DNA of 64,000 nt, taken from positions 310,001 to 374,000 of the forward strand of contig JAWLAB010000003.1 of assembly GCA_041395665.1 (NCBI GenBank), read 5' to 3'. The stretch comes from Pseudomonadales bacterium. Its GTDB lineage: Bacteria > Pseudomonadota > Gammaproteobacteria > Pseudomonadales > UBA7239. Both the position numbers and the translations under genes were made by a program. Below are positions 20,048 through 30,970 of this stretch, in pieces; position 1 is the first letter of the stretch, and the number at the start of each line of letters is the position of its first letter. A model generated the notes under the pieces. The model made no database searches. It was not told the origin of the DNA and saw only the letters and a list, made by a program, of their open reading frames with translations.

Positions 20048-22453
20048 TTAATGTGTGCTGATTCGCTCAATATTGCTCTTGCCAGCAGCCTTGTCTTCTG
20101 AAGCGCTACCTGCAGCATAGGCTTCATCACTCAGCGGCTCCGGCATATATTGCAAAGCTATTTCCAAAACTTCGTCTATCCACTTCACCGGCTTGATCAA
20201 TAATTCTTCTTTGATGTTGTCAGGAATTTCTTTTAAATCGCGCTCGTTTTCTTGCGGAATAATCACTGTACGAATGCCGCCGCGATGTGCCGCCAGCAAC
20301 TTCTCTTTTAAGCCGCCAATCGGCAGCACTTGTCCGCGCAGCGTGATTTCCCCTGTCATCGCCACATCCGCGCGCACCGGTATGTTGGTCAGCACAGAAA
20401 CCATCGCCGTACACATGGCGATGCCGGCACTGGGGCCATCCTTCGGCGCAGCACCTTCCGGCACGTGAATGTGCAGATCAAATTTCTCATGGAAGTTCGC
20501 CGGAATACCCAAGGCCTGCGAGCGACTGCGCACCACCGTCAGCGCCGCTTGGATAGACTCCTGCATCACATCGCCCAGCGAGCCGGTTTTCACGATAGCG
20601 CCTTTGCCCTTTACTGCTGCCGATTCAATGGTCAGCAACTCACCGCCCACTTGCGTCCACGCCAAGCCCGTTACTTGCCCGACTTTGCTCTCCTCCTCGG
20701 CGCGACCGTAATTGAACTTGCGCACACCCGAATACGCTTCCAAGTTGTCGCCCGTGATGACCATTAAATCAGGCTTACTTTTGCGACTACCACTAGCCTT
20801 CACTACTTTGCGGCAAATCTTTGCCAACTGCCTTTCCAATCCGCGCACACCTGCTTCGCGTGTATAAAAACGAATCAAATCGGTGATGGCTTCATCGGAA
20901 ATTTCACATTCTTTTTTATCCAAACCATTGGCTTTGAATTGCTTAGGAATGAGATAGCGTTTGGCGATATTTAATTTCTCATCTTCGGTGTAGCCAGGGA
21001 TGCGAATAATTTCCATGCGATCCAACAATGGCCCCGGAATATTCATCGAGTTGGCCGTGCAAATGAACATCACATTGGATAAATCATAGTCCACTTCCAA
21101 ATAGTGATCGTTGAATGTGCTGTTCTGTTCAGGATCAAGCACTTCCAACAGTGCGGAAGCAGGATCGCCGCGATGATCCATACCTATTTTGTCAATTTCA
21201 TCAAATAAAAACAGCGGATTGTTTGCTTCCACTTTGGCTAATTTTTGCAGCAACTTGCCCGGCATTGAGCCGATGTAAGTACGGCGGTGACCGCGAATTT
21301 CCGCTTCATCCCGCACGCCGCCCAACGCCATACGCACAAACTTGCGATTGGTCGCGCGCGCAATGGATTCACCCAGTGAAGTTTTACCTACCCCTGGTGG
21401 CCCCACCAAACACAACACAGAGCCGCGTAATTTTTTCACACGCTGCTGTACGGCTAAATATTCCAAAATGCGTTCTTTCACTTCATCTAAACCGTAGTGG
21501 TCTTGATTGAGTATTTCTTCTGCTCGTTTCAAATCATGGCGCAAGCGCGTTTGCTTGCCCCAAGGCATGGAAGTCATCCAATCGATAAAGCTGCGTACCA
21601 CCGAGGCTTCTGCCGACATCGGTGACATCATTTTTAATTTAGCCAATTCACGGCGCGTTTTTTCTTCTGCCTCTGGCGACATACGCGCTTCGACAATTTT
21701 CTTTTCCAAATCGCCCAGCTCATCGCCAGACTCTGCATTCCCTAACTCTTTTTGTATCGCCTTCATTTGTTCGTTGAGGTAATACTCGCGTTGACTGCGC
21801 TCCATTTGTTTTTTTACACGCCCGCGAATGCGTTTTTCCATCTGAAACAAATCAATTTCCGCTTCCATCACACCGAGCAAATGCTCAGCACGCACCACAG
21901 GATCCGCCAGCTCTAGTAGAGCTTGTTTTTGATCAATGCTAATCGGCATGTGCGCAGCAATGGCATCCACCAAGCGACCGAGATTATCAATCGCCGTCAA
22001 TGCACTTTGTGTTTCAGCAGGGATTTTTTTACTCAGCGTAGAAAACTCTTCAAATTGCTTGAGCAAAATCACCATCAACGGTTCTACTGCTTGCGACGCG
22101 GCAGCGGGTTCCGATAACTTTTCAATTTCAGCGGTGAAATAGTCGCCACCATCCCACAACTGTTGAATCGTGGCGCGCGCACCACCTTCCACTAACACTT
22201 TGACGGTATCGTCATGCAATTTGAACAGCTGCAAAATCGTGGCGACCGTTCCCACTTCATGCAAATCACTCGCCGCAGGATCATCTGCCGTCGCTTCTCG
22301 TTGTGCGACCAAGACCACTTGTTTATCGGTTGCCATTGCCTGCTCTAAGGCTTTGATCGATTTATCGCGCCCGACAAACAAAGGAATCACCATGTGCGGA
22401 TAAACCACCACATCGCGCAAGGGTAAAAGCGGTAACACTTGAGATTGACTCAT
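20048..22453 (-). CDS. lon: ATP-dependent protease Lon
   Basis: 801 residues from the ATG at 22453, which has a strong GGAGGAA ribosome site; the frame itself opens eight codons earlier. The domains are an N-terminal LON substrate-binding domain ([15 protein letters not shown]), a helical region, an AAA+ module ([11 protein letters not shown], Walker [11 protein letters not shown]) and a protease domain with the catalytic Ser in PKDGPSAG and a downstream Lys in [14 protein letters not shown]. It degrades misfolded and regulatory proteins. It lies between hupB and clpX in the conserved order. Confidence 0.96.
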   Translation of the reverse strand: MSQSQVLPLLPLRDVVVYPHMVIPLFVGRDKSIKALEQAMATDKQVVLVAQREATADDPAASDLHEVGTVATILQLFKLHDDTVKVLVEGGARATIQQLWDGGDYFTAEIEKLSEPAAASQAVEPLMVILLKQFEEFSTLSKKIPAETQSALTAIDNLGRLVDAIAAHMPISIDQKQALLELADPVVRAEHLLGVMEAEIDLFQMEKRIRGRVKKQMERSQREYYLNEQMKAIQKELGNAESGDELGDLEKKIVEARMSPEAEEKTRRELAKLKMMSPMSAEASVVRSFIDWMTSMPWGKQTRLRHDLKRAEEILNQDHYGLDEVKERILEYLAVQQRVKKLRGSVLCLVGPPGVGKTSLGESIARATNRKFVRMALGGVRDEAEIRGHRRTYIGSMPGKLLQKLAKVEANNPLFLFDEIDKIGMDHRGDPASALLEVLDPEQNSTFNDHYLEVDYDLSNVMFICTANSMNIPGPLLDRMEIIRIPGYTEDEKLNIAKRYLIPKQFKANGLDKKECEISDEAITDLIRFYTREAGVRGLERQLAKICRKVVKASGSRKSKPDLMVITGDNLEAYSGVRKFNYGRAEEESKVGQVTGLAWTQVGGELLTIESAAVKGKGAIVKTGSLGDVMQESIQAALTVVRSRSQALGIPANFHEKFDLHIHVPEGAAPKDGPSAGIAMCTAMVSVLTNIPVRADVAMTGEITLRGQVLPIGGLKEKLLAAHRGGIRTVIIPQENERDLKEIPDNIKEELLIKPVKWIDEVLEIALQYMPEPLSDEAYAAGSASEDKAAGKSNIERISTH

Positions 22454-22551
22454 TATTTCCTCCGACACAGCCCACACTGGCGTGCACTCTTTTTACAGTC
22501 TAGCCGAGAAATTACTCACTGAGAAATAACAAACTTTTCTATTTCTGATCC

Positions 22552-22575
22552 AAAAAAAAGCGACTCGGAAGTCGC
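22552..22575 (-). terminator. Rho-independent terminator of clpX (clpP-clpX)
   Basis: On the minus strand GCGACT pairs with AGTCGC across a four-base loop and is followed by eight Ts. It sits 25 bases after the clpX stop and before lon, so lon probably has its own promoter in the remaining gap. Confidence 0.85.
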
Positions 22576-22599
22576 CTTTTTGTTCTGCTGTTAATGCGT

Positions 22600-23895
22600 T
22601 TATTCGCTGGCAGCTGCCTTTGGTGCAACAGGGGGTGCAACAGGCGCTTCCACCGATTGATACACCAGCAGCGGTTCTGAATCACCAGAAATTACCGGCT
22701 CATCAATTACCACTTTGCAGACATTTTCTTCAGACGGTAAACGGTACATGGTGTCTAACAGCACATTTTCAAGGATAGAACGCAGGCCGCGCGCACCCGT
22801 TTTGCGCTCCATGGCCTTTCTTGCCACGGCACGCAGAGCGTCTTCACGGAAATCAATTTCTACGCCTTCCATATCGAACAAACGCGCATACTGTTTAGTC
22901 AGCGAGTTGCGCGGCTCAGTCAGAATACTCATCAATGCCGCTTCGTCCAATTCCTCCAGTGTGGCAATAATTGGCAAACGACCGACAAACTCTGGAATCA
23001 AACCGTAGCGCACCAAATCTTCCGGCTCTAATTCCTTCAGCGATTCGCCAACATTTTTGCTGGAATCTTTGCTTTTGATATCCGCACTAAAACCGATGCC
23101 ACCTTTTTCAAAGCGGTCACGAATCACTTTATCCAAACCAGCAAATGCACCGCCACAAATGAACAGAATATTGCGTGTATCCACTTGCAAGAACTCTTGC
23201 TGTGGATGCTTGCGACCACCTTGCGGCGGCACCGAAGCCACGGTGCCTTCAATCAGTTTCAACAGTGCTTGCTGCACGCCTTCACCCGACACATCGCGCG
23301 TGATGGATGGGTTATCGGATTTGCGCGAAATTTTGTCGATTTCGTCGATATAGACAATACCGATCTGTGCTTTTTCGACATCGTAATCGCACTTCTGCAA
23401 CAATTTTTGGATGATGTTTTCCACATCTTCACCGACATAACCCGCTTCGGTCAGCGTGGTGGCATCGGCAATGGTGAACGGCACATCCAACATGCGCGCC
23501 AAGGTTTCTGCCAACAGCGTTTTACCGCTGCCCGTTGGCCCGACCATCAAAATATTGCTTTTGCTCAACTCAACATCGCCGTCTTTTTTCGCACCGCCAG
23601 CGCGTAAGCGTTTGTAGTGGTTGTAAACAGCAACCGCGAGAATTTTTTTAGCGCGCTGCTGACCAATAACATACTGATCCAGCGTATCTTTGATTTCTTG
23701 CGGCGTAGGCAACTTATCACTGCCGGTTTCCGCTGCGCTTTCTTGAATTTCTTCACGAATAATGTCGTTGCACAAATCCACGCATTCATCGCAAATGAAT
23801 ACCGAAGGACCTGCAATCAATTTTTTAACTTCGTGCTGGCTTTTGCCGCAAAACGAGCAGTACAGCAATTTACCGTCGTCGCCAGTTTTGGCCAT
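22600..23895 (-). CDS. clpX: ATP-dependent protease ATP-binding subunit ClpX
   Basis: 431 residues. The N-terminal zinc-binding domain has four Cys (13, 16, 35, 38). The AAA+ module has [16 protein letters not shown], a sensor region and the IGF-type ClpP loop ([10 protein letters not shown]). A Pro/Ala-rich tail is unremarkable. It unfolds substrates for ClpP. It follows clpP by 76 bases on the same strand. Confidence 0.96.
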   Translation of the reverse strand: MAKTGDDGKLLYCSFCGKSQHEVKKLIAGPSVFICDECVDLCNDIIREEIQESAAETGSDKLPTPQEIKDTLDQYVIGQQRAKKILAVAVYNHYKRLRAGGAKKDGDVELSKSNILMVGPTGSGKTLLAETLARMLDVPFTIADATTLTEAGYVGEDVENIIQKLLQKCDYDVEKAQIGIVYIDEIDKISRKSDNPSITRDVSGEGVQQALLKLIEGTVASVPPQGGRKHPQQEFLQVDTRNILFICGGAFAGLDKVIRDRFEKGGIGFSADIKSKDSSKNVGESLKELEPEDLVRYGLIPEFVGRLPIIATLEELDEAALMSILTEPRNSLTKQYARLFDMEGVEIDFREDALRAVARKAMERKTGARGLRSILENVLLDTMYRLPSEENVCKVVIDEPVISGDSEPLLVYQSVEAPVAPPVAPKAAASE

Positions 23896-23971
23896 ATCAA
23901 TTCTCCACCGAGCTCTGCTTCAGACAACTATGCTTTTGGATATATGCTTTTGGATAATAACAGCGCTGCCG

Positions 23972-24610
23972 TTATTTGACAGCACTGGCTAATACGCGAC
24001 GATCTAACACTTCGTCGATCAAACCAAACGCTTTTGACTGTTCTGCACTCATAAAGTTATCGCGCTCTGTTTCACGCGCAATGGTTTCAACCGGTTGACC
24101 GGTGTGTTCCGCCATAATTTCGTTGAGGCGCTGACGAATTTTGATAATTTCCTCAGCGTGAATAAGGATATCGGTCGCCTGACCCTGCGCACCGCCGCTA
24201 GGCTGGTGAATCATGGTGCGCGAATTAGGCAAGCAATAACGCTTACCTTTTGCGCCGCCCGCCAGCAGGAACGCACCCATGCTGCACGCCTGACCAATAC
24301 ACATGGTGCTGACATCCGGCTTGATGAACTGCATGGTGTCGTAGATCGACATGCCCGCCGTTACCGAACCGCCGGGGGAATTGATGTAGAGGTGGATATC
24401 TTTGTCGGGGTTTTCTGCTTCCAGAAACAACAGCTGCGCCACCACCACATTCGCCATGTAATCTTCAACAGGGCCAACCAAAAACACCACGCGCTCTTTG
24501 AGCAGACGAGAATAGATGTCAAAAGACCGCTCACCGCGAGCTGTCTGCTCGATCACCATTGGAATCAAACCGACATTTTGTGGCGATTGGATAATACTGC
24601 TCATGGTCAT
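23972..24610 (-). CDS. clpP: ATP-dependent Clp protease proteolytic subunit
   Basis: 212 residues with the Ser-His-Asp triad at Ser110 (GQACSMGAF), His135 (MIHQPSGG) and Asp184 (ERDNFMS). The N-terminus includes a short propeptide region before [19 protein letters not shown]. It forms the tetradecameric protease used by ClpX and ClpA, both encoded nearby. The start could be the first ATG (MTMSS) or the second, two codons later. Confidence 0.96.
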   Translation of the reverse strand: MTMSSIIQSPQNVGLIPMVIEQTARGERSFDIYSRLLKERVVFLVGPVEDYMANVVVAQLLFLEAENPDKDIHLYINSPGGSVTAGMSIYDTMQFIKPDVSTMCIGQACSMGAFLLAGGAKGKRYCLPNSRTMIHQPSGGAQGQATDILIHAEEIIKIRQRLNEIMAEHTGQPVETIARETERDNFMSAEQSKAFGLIDEVLDRRVLASAVK

Positions 24611-24656
24611 ATTCCCTCTTTATTAACGCGTTGGAGTTAGCTGATCAGAGTCTACC

Positions 24657-25982
24657 TTACTCTGCATCAGCCTCCTCGCCTTTGCTGATCACTTCTTGGT
24701 AGCTGGCGGTGCGGTTTTCAACCTGCGCTTTGCCGAGAATCAACTCAACCACCAAATCTTCCAGCACCATGTTTTCAATGCCAGACAGCAACTGCTTGTT
24801 GCCCATGTAATGATCGATCACTTCTTTTGGCTCTCTGTAGCCCGCCGCCAGCTCTTCTACTTTGCTGCGCACGCTGGCTTGATCCGGCTTGATGTCGTGC
24901 TTGCGGATGATTTCAGCGAAGATCAAGCCGGTGGTGACGCGCTTCTTCGCCTGCTCGGCAAACATGTCATCAGGGAAGATAGACGCAGCATCGATCTGCT
25001 TCGCCATCTCGCCAAACTGCTGCAACATCTGGTTTCTCATTGCACCAATTTCATTTTTAATCAATGCGTTAGGTAGCTGAACTTCATGTAGTTTCAGAAG
25101 TTCGTCGATCACAGCTGTTTTCAATTTATTCAGCGCCGCATTCTTCACTTCACGCGCCATATTCTTGCTCACTTCCGCGCGGAAGGCTTCCAAGCCGCCC
25201 GTTTCCACACCAAAGTGCTTGAAGAACTCGTCGTTCAGCTCGGGCTGTTTTTTCTCAGACACTTTGTGCAGCTTGATTTTGAATTCAACCGCTTGGCCTT
25301 TCAGCTCTTCGCTGTGGTAGTCCGCAGGGAAAGACAGCGCCAGCGTTTTTTCATCACCGGCTTTCATGCCGACGATGCCGTCTTCGAAGCCAGGAATCAT
25401 CTGACCAGAACCCAAGGTCAACGGGCTGTTTTCACCTTTGCCACCGGCAAACGCTTCGCCACCTTTGAAGCCTTCAAAGTCGATCAGGACTTGATCACCA
25501 TTCTGTGCAGCGCGCTCAACAGGTTCGAAACGCGCTTGCTGGTCGCGCAGCGATTCGATGGTTTTGTCGATGTCGGCATCCGTCACTGAACCTTCGAGGC
25601 GTACAACAGAGACTTTGCTCATGTCGCCGACCGTGATTTCAGGGAAGATTTCAAAAGTCGCAACGAACTCGAAATCTTTACCTTCCAAATCTTCGCCTTT
25701 GGCTTCAATCGACGGCATGCCCGCTGGTTGCAGTTTTTCTTGCTGTACCGCTTCAAAGTAAGCACGGTTGATCATGTCGCCCAGCACTTCTTGGCGCACG
25801 CCGCGACCAAAACGCTGACGCACCACTTTCATCGGTACTTTGCCGCGACGGAAACCGTCCAAGCGCACATCGCCAGCGGCGCGTTGCAGGCGTTTATCCA
25901 CTTCGGCATCAATTTGTGTGGCGGGCAGACCCACGGTCATACGGCGTTCAAGGGAAGATACGGTTTCAACCGAGACTTGCAT
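24657..25982 (-). CDS. tig: Trigger factor
   Basis: 441 residues from the ATG at 25982, with a GAGG site about 10 bases upstream; a TTG two codons earlier is unlikely. The N-terminal ribosome-binding domain has the GFRRGKVP signature. An FKBP-like PPIase domain follows in the middle (GDQVLIDFEGFKGGEAF), then a helical C-terminal chaperone domain. It is a co-translational folding factor at the ribosome exit. It leads the tig-clpP-clpX run, downstream of a tRNA-Leu gene. Confidence 0.95.
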   Translation of the reverse strand: MQVSVETVSSLERRMTVGLPATQIDAEVDKRLQRAAGDVRLDGFRRGKVPMKVVRQRFGRGVRQEVLGDMINRAYFEAVQQEKLQPAGMPSIEAKGEDLEGKDFEFVATFEIFPEITVGDMSKVSVVRLEGSVTDADIDKTIESLRDQQARFEPVERAAQNGDQVLIDFEGFKGGEAFAGGKGENSPLTLGSGQMIPGFEDGIVGMKAGDEKTLALSFPADYHSEELKGQAVEFKIKLHKVSEKKQPELNDEFFKHFGVETGGLEAFRAEVSKNMAREVKNAALNKLKTAVIDELLKLHEVQLPNALIKNEIGAMRNQMLQQFGEMAKQIDAASIFPDDMFAEQAKKRVTTGLIFAEIIRKHDIKPDQASVRSKVEELAAGYREPKEVIDHYMGNKQLLSGIENMVLEDLVVELILGKAQVENRTASYQEVISKGEEADAE

Positions 25983-26028
25983 GATCAATCAACCTCATTG
26001 TTCAAGGATTAGTAATTAGAAATAAAGA

Positions 26029-26112
26029 TGGTGCGAAAGGAGAGACTCGAACTCTCACGGGTTGCCCCGCTGGAACCTAAATCCAGTGCGTCTACCAATT
26101 TCGCCACTTTCG
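26029..26112 (-). tRNA. tRNA-Leu, anticodon UAG
   Basis: Read on the minus strand, a 7-bp acceptor stem (GCGAAAG with CTTTCGC) encloses a D arm with GGTAGACGC, the anticodon stem CTGGA/TCCAG and a TTTAGGT loop giving anticodon TAG. A long class II variable arm (CGGGGCAACCCG type), a T arm with GTTCGAGTC and an encoded CCA end follow. It is 84 bases with CCA and decodes CUA and other CUN codons. It lies just upstream of tig. Confidence 0.95.
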
Positions 26113-26127
26113 CAGAAAAGGGTCGCG

Positions 26128-26133
26128 CATTAT
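26128..26133 (-). promoter_or_regulatory. Possible -10 box for tRNA-Leu
   Basis: Minus-strand CATAAT lies 15 bases before the tRNA 5' end and is followed by a GC-rich discriminator (GCGCGACC), as is typical of stable-RNA promoters. No good -35 hexamer is seen at 16-18 bases upstream. Confidence 0.35.
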
Positions 26134-26235
26134 GCCACCGCTCCTTTGATTTAGCATCAAACATGCTGCAAAATGCCGCCCGCTATGTGGGGGCTGTCCC
26201 GCAAGCCACTTGATGAATACATCCGAGGTATATAA

Positions 26236-26454
26236 ATGTCGAAAGAAGACTGTATTGAGTTTGAAGGCGAGGTGGTCGACACCCTTCCCAATACAACATT
26301 CAAAGTGAAGCTGGAAAACGGCCACACTGTGATGGCGCACATTTCCGGCAAGATGCGCAAAAACTACATCCGTATTTTGACGGGCGATAAAGTCAAAGTT
26401 GAAATGACACCTTACGATTTGAGCAAAGGTCGCATTACTTATCGCGCTCGCTAA
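26236..26454 (+). CDS. infA: Translation initiation factor IF-1
   Basis: 72 residues, the standard length, as a single S1-like OB fold ([37 protein letters not shown]). It binds the ribosomal A site during initiation. It is convergent with clpA, with only 16 bases between the stops, unlike the codirectional clpA-infA order in many gammaproteobacteria. Confidence 0.97.
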   Translation: MSKEDCIEFEGEVVDTLPNTTFKVKLENGHTVMAHISGKMRKNYIRILTGDKVKVEMTPYDLSKGRITYRAR

Positions 26455-26455
26455 T

Positions 26456-26486
26456 AAAAAGCTGACACCGTTATGCCGGTATCAGC
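26456..26486 (-). terminator. clpA terminator overlapping the clpA stop codon
   Basis: On the minus strand a 10-bp stem with one mismatch (GCTGATACCG with CGGTGTCAGC) and a six-base loop is followed by five Ts. The loop contains the clpA stop codon. On the infA strand the same hairpin lacks a T tract. Confidence 0.75.
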
Positions 26487-28743
26487 TCCTCGATATGCAA
26501 CGCCAGCTCGCCATTCTCCACCGTCACTTCCACGCGCCCGCCGGATTTTGACAACTCACCAAACAACACTGCTTCTGCCAGTGGTTTGCGCAATTTATCT
26601 TTGATCAGCAGTGCCATCGGTCTTGCGCCCATCGCTTTGTCATAGCCGTGATCCGCCATCCAATCGCGCGCGTCGTCATCCACATCCAGCGTGACTTTTT
26701 TGTCGTCCAGCTGCGCTTGCAGCTCCACCAAAAATTTATCAACGACAGTTTTGATGGTCGATTTTTCCAGCGGCGCAAATTGCACAATCGCATCTAAACG
26801 ATTGAGAAACTCTGGTGTAAACACGCGTTTTAATGCTTCGCCCGCATCGGTGGAGTGATCTTGCTGTGTAAATCCAATACTGCTGCGGCTCACTTCGCGC
26901 GCGCCAGCGTTGGTCGTCATCACTAAAATGACATTGCGGAAATCGGCTTTGCGACCGTTGTTATCGGTGAGCGTGCCGTGATCCATCACTTGCAATAATA
27001 AGTTGTAAACATCGGGATGCGCTTTTTCGATTTCATCCAGCAACACCACGCTGTGCGGATGTTTGGTCACCGCTTCCGTCAGCAAACCACCTTGATCAAA
27101 ACCGACATAGCCAGGAGGCGCGCCAATCAAACGCGACACGGTGTGCGATTCCAAATACTCCGACATATCAAAACGAATCAACTCCATGCCCATTTGCTGT
27201 GCAAGCTGGCGTGTGACTTCGGTTTTACCAACGCCGGTCGGCCCCGCAAATAAAAATGAACCAACAGGTTTGCCCGGCGAACCCAAACCGGCACGCGACA
27301 ATTTAATCGCTGTCGATAAAGTATCAATCGCTTCATCCTGACCAAATACCACCATCTTCAGATTTTTATCCAAATCGCGCAGCAATTCTTTATCAGAAGA
27401 CGACACTTGTTTCGGCGGAATGCGCGCAATTTTGGCAACCACCGCTTCAATATCGTGCACACCGATTTGGCGTTTGCGTTTTGATACCGGCTGCAATTGT
27501 TGATACGCGCCCGCTTCGTCAATCACATCAATGGCTTTATCAGGCAAAAAGCGATCATTGATGTAGCGCGCCGCCATTTCTGCTGCGGTTTTTAATGCAG
27601 CATCGGTGTAGCGCAGGTTGTGATGTTTCTCAAAAGCGGGCTTCAAGCCGCGCAAAATATGGTAAGTGTCTTCCACGGAAGGCTCACCGACATCCACTTT
27701 TTGAAAGCGGCGTGACAGCGCGCGGTCTTTGTCAAAAACACCGCGATACTCTTGAAAAGTGGTTGAACCGATGCAGCGCAAATCACCGGAAGTCAGCAAT
27801 GGTTTCAGTAAGTTGGATGCATCCATCACACCACCCGATGCGGCACCCGCACCGATGATGGTGTGGATTTCATCAATAAACAAAATCGCCCCATCGCGTT
27901 TTTTTAATTCCGCTAACAAGGATTTGAAGCGCTTTTCAAAATCGCCGCGATATTTAGTGCCGGCCAGCAAAGCACCTAAATCCAAGGAGTACACAGTGCA
28001 ATTTGCCAACACTTCCGGTACTTCACCATCAATAATCAAGCGCGCCAAGCCTTCAGCAATCGCCGTTTTACCAACGCCTGATTCACCGACCAACAGTGGA
28101 TTATTTTTGCGGCGACGAATCAAAATCTGCGACACGCGTTCCACTTCTTGTAATCGTCCAACCAAAGGATCAATACGCCCTTCTTTCGCCAACAAGTTCA
28201 AATTAGTGGCATAGGCTTCCAGCGGATTATTTGATGAACTTTCCTCGCCCGCGCGTTGTTCTTGCTCCGATTCCTGCTCGCGATGATCCAGTGGTGATTC
28301 TTCACTGCCGGATTTTGAAATGCCGTGCGTGACAAAATTCACCACATCAATGCGCGCTATACCTTGTTCACGCAAATAGTAAACGGCTTGGCTTTCTTGC
28401 TCACTGAAAATTGCCACCAACACATTCGCGCCAGTGACTTCATTTTTCCTGACGATTGCACATGAAACACAGCGCGTTGCAACACGCGTTGAAAACCCAG
28501 CGTGGGCTGTGTTTCGCGCTCGGCTTCGCCTTCCACCAACAAGGGCGTGGAGCTATTCACGAACTCCTGTAAATGTTTGCGCAGTTTATTGATATCAACA
28601 GAGCAAGCGCGCAGCACAGCAGCAGCAGCTTCGTTATCCAACAGCGCGAGCAGCAAGTGCTCCACCGTCATGAACTCATGCCGTTTGGATCGAGCATCCT
28701 TGTAAGCGCGATTTAGTGTGACTTCCAGATCTTTGCTTAACAT
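26471..28743 (-). pseudogene. clpA: ATP-dependent protease subunit ClpA with a one-base deletion
   Basis: Two overlapping frames form one ClpA. The first (ATG at 28743) encodes the N-terminal Clp repeat domain to FHVQSSGK, then goes out of frame. The second resumes as NEVTGANVLVAIFSEQE and continues through AAA-1 (GESGVGKTA), AAA-2 (GPTGVGKTE), the IGF-like ClpP loop (SSIGFTQQD) and the normal C-terminus. The frames join perfectly if the T5 run at 28443-28447 (A5 on the coding strand) were six bases long. All else is conserved, so this is a sequence error, a very recent mutation, or a site corrected by slippage. ClpA unfolds proteins for ClpP and takes N-end-rule substrates from ClpS, encoded just upstream. 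Confidence 0.9.
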
Positions 28744-28763
28744 GATGATGGCCTCACCTTGGG

Positions 28764-29147
28764 TTATTCGTCGCTGTGACTACTGTCTGGCTCTATCTGA
28801 CACAACAAAGGATGTTCGTTTTCAGATGAATATTGATTGATCTGTTCTGCTTTAGTTTCTGCAATATCACGCGTAAAAACACCACACACGGCGCGTCCTT
28901 CCACATGCACTTTTAACATGATTCGCGTCGCTTGTTCACGATTCATGTGAAAAAAATCTTCCAGCACATGCACAACAAACTCCATCGGCGTGTAATCGTC
29001 ATTCAACATGACCACGCGATAAAGCCGCGGCTTGTGCAGTCGCGGTTTCTCTTTTTCAACCAGTGCCGCTTCTCCACTCTCGTGTTCAAATGCACCGTCG
29101 TCTGCACCATTACCCAAAACAGGCTGGTTGCCTGCAATGTATTTCAT
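28764..29147 (-). CDS. clpS: Clp protease adaptor ClpS
   Basis: 127 residues. The conserved core ([25 protein letters not shown], then [14 protein letters not shown]) binds N-degrons and the ClpA N-domain. The N-terminal tail is about 40 residues, rather longer and more acidic than the short tail of most ClpS proteins. It lies 20 bases upstream of clpA on the same strand, the usual clpS-clpA operon. Confidence 0.93.
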   Translation of the reverse strand: MKYIAGNQPVLGNGADDGAFEHESGEAALVEKEKPRLHKPRLYRVVMLNDDYTPMEFVVHVLEDFFHMNREQATRIMLKVHVEGRAVCGVFTRDIAETKAEQINQYSSENEHPLLCQIEPDSSHSDE

Positions 29148-29277
29148 CTAACTCACCCACTGCATAACTGCAATTACTGTTCGATTTCATTCTACCCTGC
29201 CTGCGCCTGAATATAAGGCTTCAATCACTCTCTTGATGCCGTTAAAATAGGCGCTCAAATTTTTGAGGCGCACCTAA

Positions 29278-30921
29278 ATGTCCGTTGAAAGAGAATCCAT
29301 GGAATTTGATGTAGTGATTGTTGGCGCAGGCCCTGCTGGCTTGGCTGCTGCCTGCCGCTTGCGTCAGCTCAATCCAGAACTATCCGTGGTGGTAGTGGAA
29401 AAAGGCTCCGAAGTCGGCGCGCATATTCTTTCTGGTGCGGTATTTGAGCCCAAAGCCCTCAACGAATTATTCCCCAACTGGAAAGCCGACGGCGCGCCGC
29501 TGGAAACAGCCGTTACCGGTGATGACATCTACATGATGCTCAATGACAGCAAAGGCGTGAAAGTTCCAGGCTTCGCTGTGCCAAAAACCATGCACAACGA
29601 AGGCAACTACATCATCAGCTTGGGCCGTTTGTGCCGCTGGCTCGCCGAGCAAGCTGAGGCCTTGGGCGTAGAGATCTTCCCTGGCTTTGCCGCTGCTGAA
29701 GTGCTGTACGACGGCAACGGCGCAGTCAAAGGCATCATCACTGGCGATATGGGCGTAGGTCACGATGGTCAGCCCACCGACGGCTATACCCCAGGCATGG
29801 AATTGCACGGTAAATACACACTGTTCGCCGAAGGCTGCCGCGGGCATCTCGGCAAGCAACTGATCGCCAAATTCAAATTGGATGCTGGCAAAGATCCACA
29901 ACACTACGGCATCGGCATCAAAGAAATTTGGGAAGTACCTGCCGATAAACACAAACAAGGTTTGGTGGTGCACAGCGCGGGCTGGCCATTGACTGAAAGT
30001 GGCTCTGCTGGCGGCGGTTTTTTGTATCACTTGGAAAATAACCAAGTTGCGGTGGGCTTGATTACCGATCTCTCCTACTCCAACCCGCATGTCAGCCCGT
30101 TTGAAGAATTTCAGCGTTACAAAACGCATCCCGTGATCAGCCAATACCTTGAAGGCGGTAAACGCACCTGCTACGGCGCGCGTGCGATCACCAAAGGCGG
30201 TTTGCAATCACAACCGAAAATGACTTTCCCCGGCGGCATCTTGATTGGTGACGATGCAGGCACACTGAACTTTGCCAAAATCAAAGGCAATCACACGGCG
30301 ATGAAATCCGGCATGATCGCCGCAGAAACCGTTGCCGCTGCCTTAAGCGCAGGTAAAGCAGGTGATGAGCTGACGGAATACACCAAAAGCTACGAAGCGT
30401 CTTGGGCGTATCAAGAATTGTGGATGCAGCGCAACTTTGGTCCTGCGCAACACAAATTTGGCAACATTCTTGGCTCGGCTTACGCGTTTTTTGATATCAA
30501 TATTTTCAACGGCAATTTGCCTTGGACAATGCGCGATCCAAAACCAGATTACGCACAACTGAAACCAGCAAACGAATGCACAAAAATTAATTATCCAAAG
30601 CCAGACAACAAACTGTCTTTTGATCGTCTGTCTTCTGTGTTTTTATCGAACACCAACCACGAAGAAAACCAGCCTTGCCATTTGCGCTTGACTGATCCAT
30701 CCATTCCTATCAGCCGCAACTTACCGCTGTACGATGAACCGGCGCAGCGCTACTGCCCTGCTGGCGTTTATGAAGTGGTGGAATTGGATGGCAAATCACA
30801 ATTCAAAATCAACGGTCAGAACTGTGTGCATTGCAAAACTTGCGACATCAAAGACCCAGCACAAAACATCACTTGGGTCACGCCAGAAGGTGCAGGTGGA
30901 CCCAACTACCCGAACATGTAA
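29278..30921 (+). CDS. Electron transfer flavoprotein-ubiquinone oxidoreductase
   Basis: 547 residues. The N-terminus MSVERESMEFDVVIVGAG holds the FAD Rossmann motif (GAGPAG). Central ETF-QO segments include GDDAGTLNFAKIKG. The C-terminal 4Fe-4S domain has CVHCKTCDIKDP and ends in GGPNYPNM. It passes electrons from ETF to the quinone pool at the inner membrane and would serve the two acyl-CoA dehydrogenases at 53-56 kb. etfA and etfB are not in the window. A strong terminator follows. The GAGG before the ATG lies in a small imperfect hairpin (TCAA/TTGA). Confidence 0.95.
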   Translation: MSVERESMEFDVVIVGAGPAGLAAACRLRQLNPELSVVVVEKGSEVGAHILSGAVFEPKALNELFPNWKADGAPLETAVTGDDIYMMLNDSKGVKVPGFAVPKTMHNEGNYIISLGRLCRWLAEQAEALGVEIFPGFAAAEVLYDGNGAVKGIITGDMGVGHDGQPTDGYTPGMELHGKYTLFAEGCRGHLGKQLIAKFKLDAGKDPQHYGIGIKEIWEVPADKHKQGLVVHSAGWPLTESGSAGGGFLYHLENNQVAVGLITDLSYSNPHVSPFEEFQRYKTHPVISQYLEGGKRTCYGARAITKGGLQSQPKMTFPGGILIGDDAGTLNFAKIKGNHTAMKSGMIAAETVAAALSAGKAGDELTEYTKSYEASWAYQELWMQRNFGPAQHKFGNILGSAYAFFDINIFNGNLPWTMRDPKPDYAQLKPANECTKINYPKPDNKLSFDRLSSVFLSNTNHEENQPCHLRLTDPSIPISRNLPLYDEPAQRYCPAGVYEVVELDGKSQFKINGQNCVHCKTCDIKDPAQNITWVTPEGAGGPNYPNM

Positions 30922-30930
30922 TCCACCTCG

Positions 30931-30956
30931 ACAGGCCGCAACAGCGGCCTGTTTTT
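30931..30956 (+). terminator. Rho-independent terminator after ETF-QO
   Basis: A perfect 9-bp stem (ACAGGCCGC with GCGGCCTGT) with an AACA loop is followed by five Ts. It ends ETF-QO transcription, so the next gene, starting 15 bases later, would need its own promoter or read-through. Confidence 0.9.
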
Positions 30957-30970
30957 ATTGAGCTACCGCA

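Noticed and set aside
28438..28450. Programmed minus-one frameshift as the firm explanation for clpA
   Set aside because: The site lacks a full X XXY YYZ heptamer, no stimulatory structure was identified, and similar homopolymer losses occur in other genes here. I keep it only as a possibility.
29250..29280. Riboswitch or RNA thermometer before ETF-QO
   Set aside because: The TCAA/TTGA hairpin around the ribosome site is too short and imperfect to support a regulatory claim.
29467..30207. A 246-codon open frame on the minus strand inside ETF-QO
   Set aside because: It lies wholly antisense to a well-conserved enzyme and has no recognisable domain; it is a codon-usage shadow.
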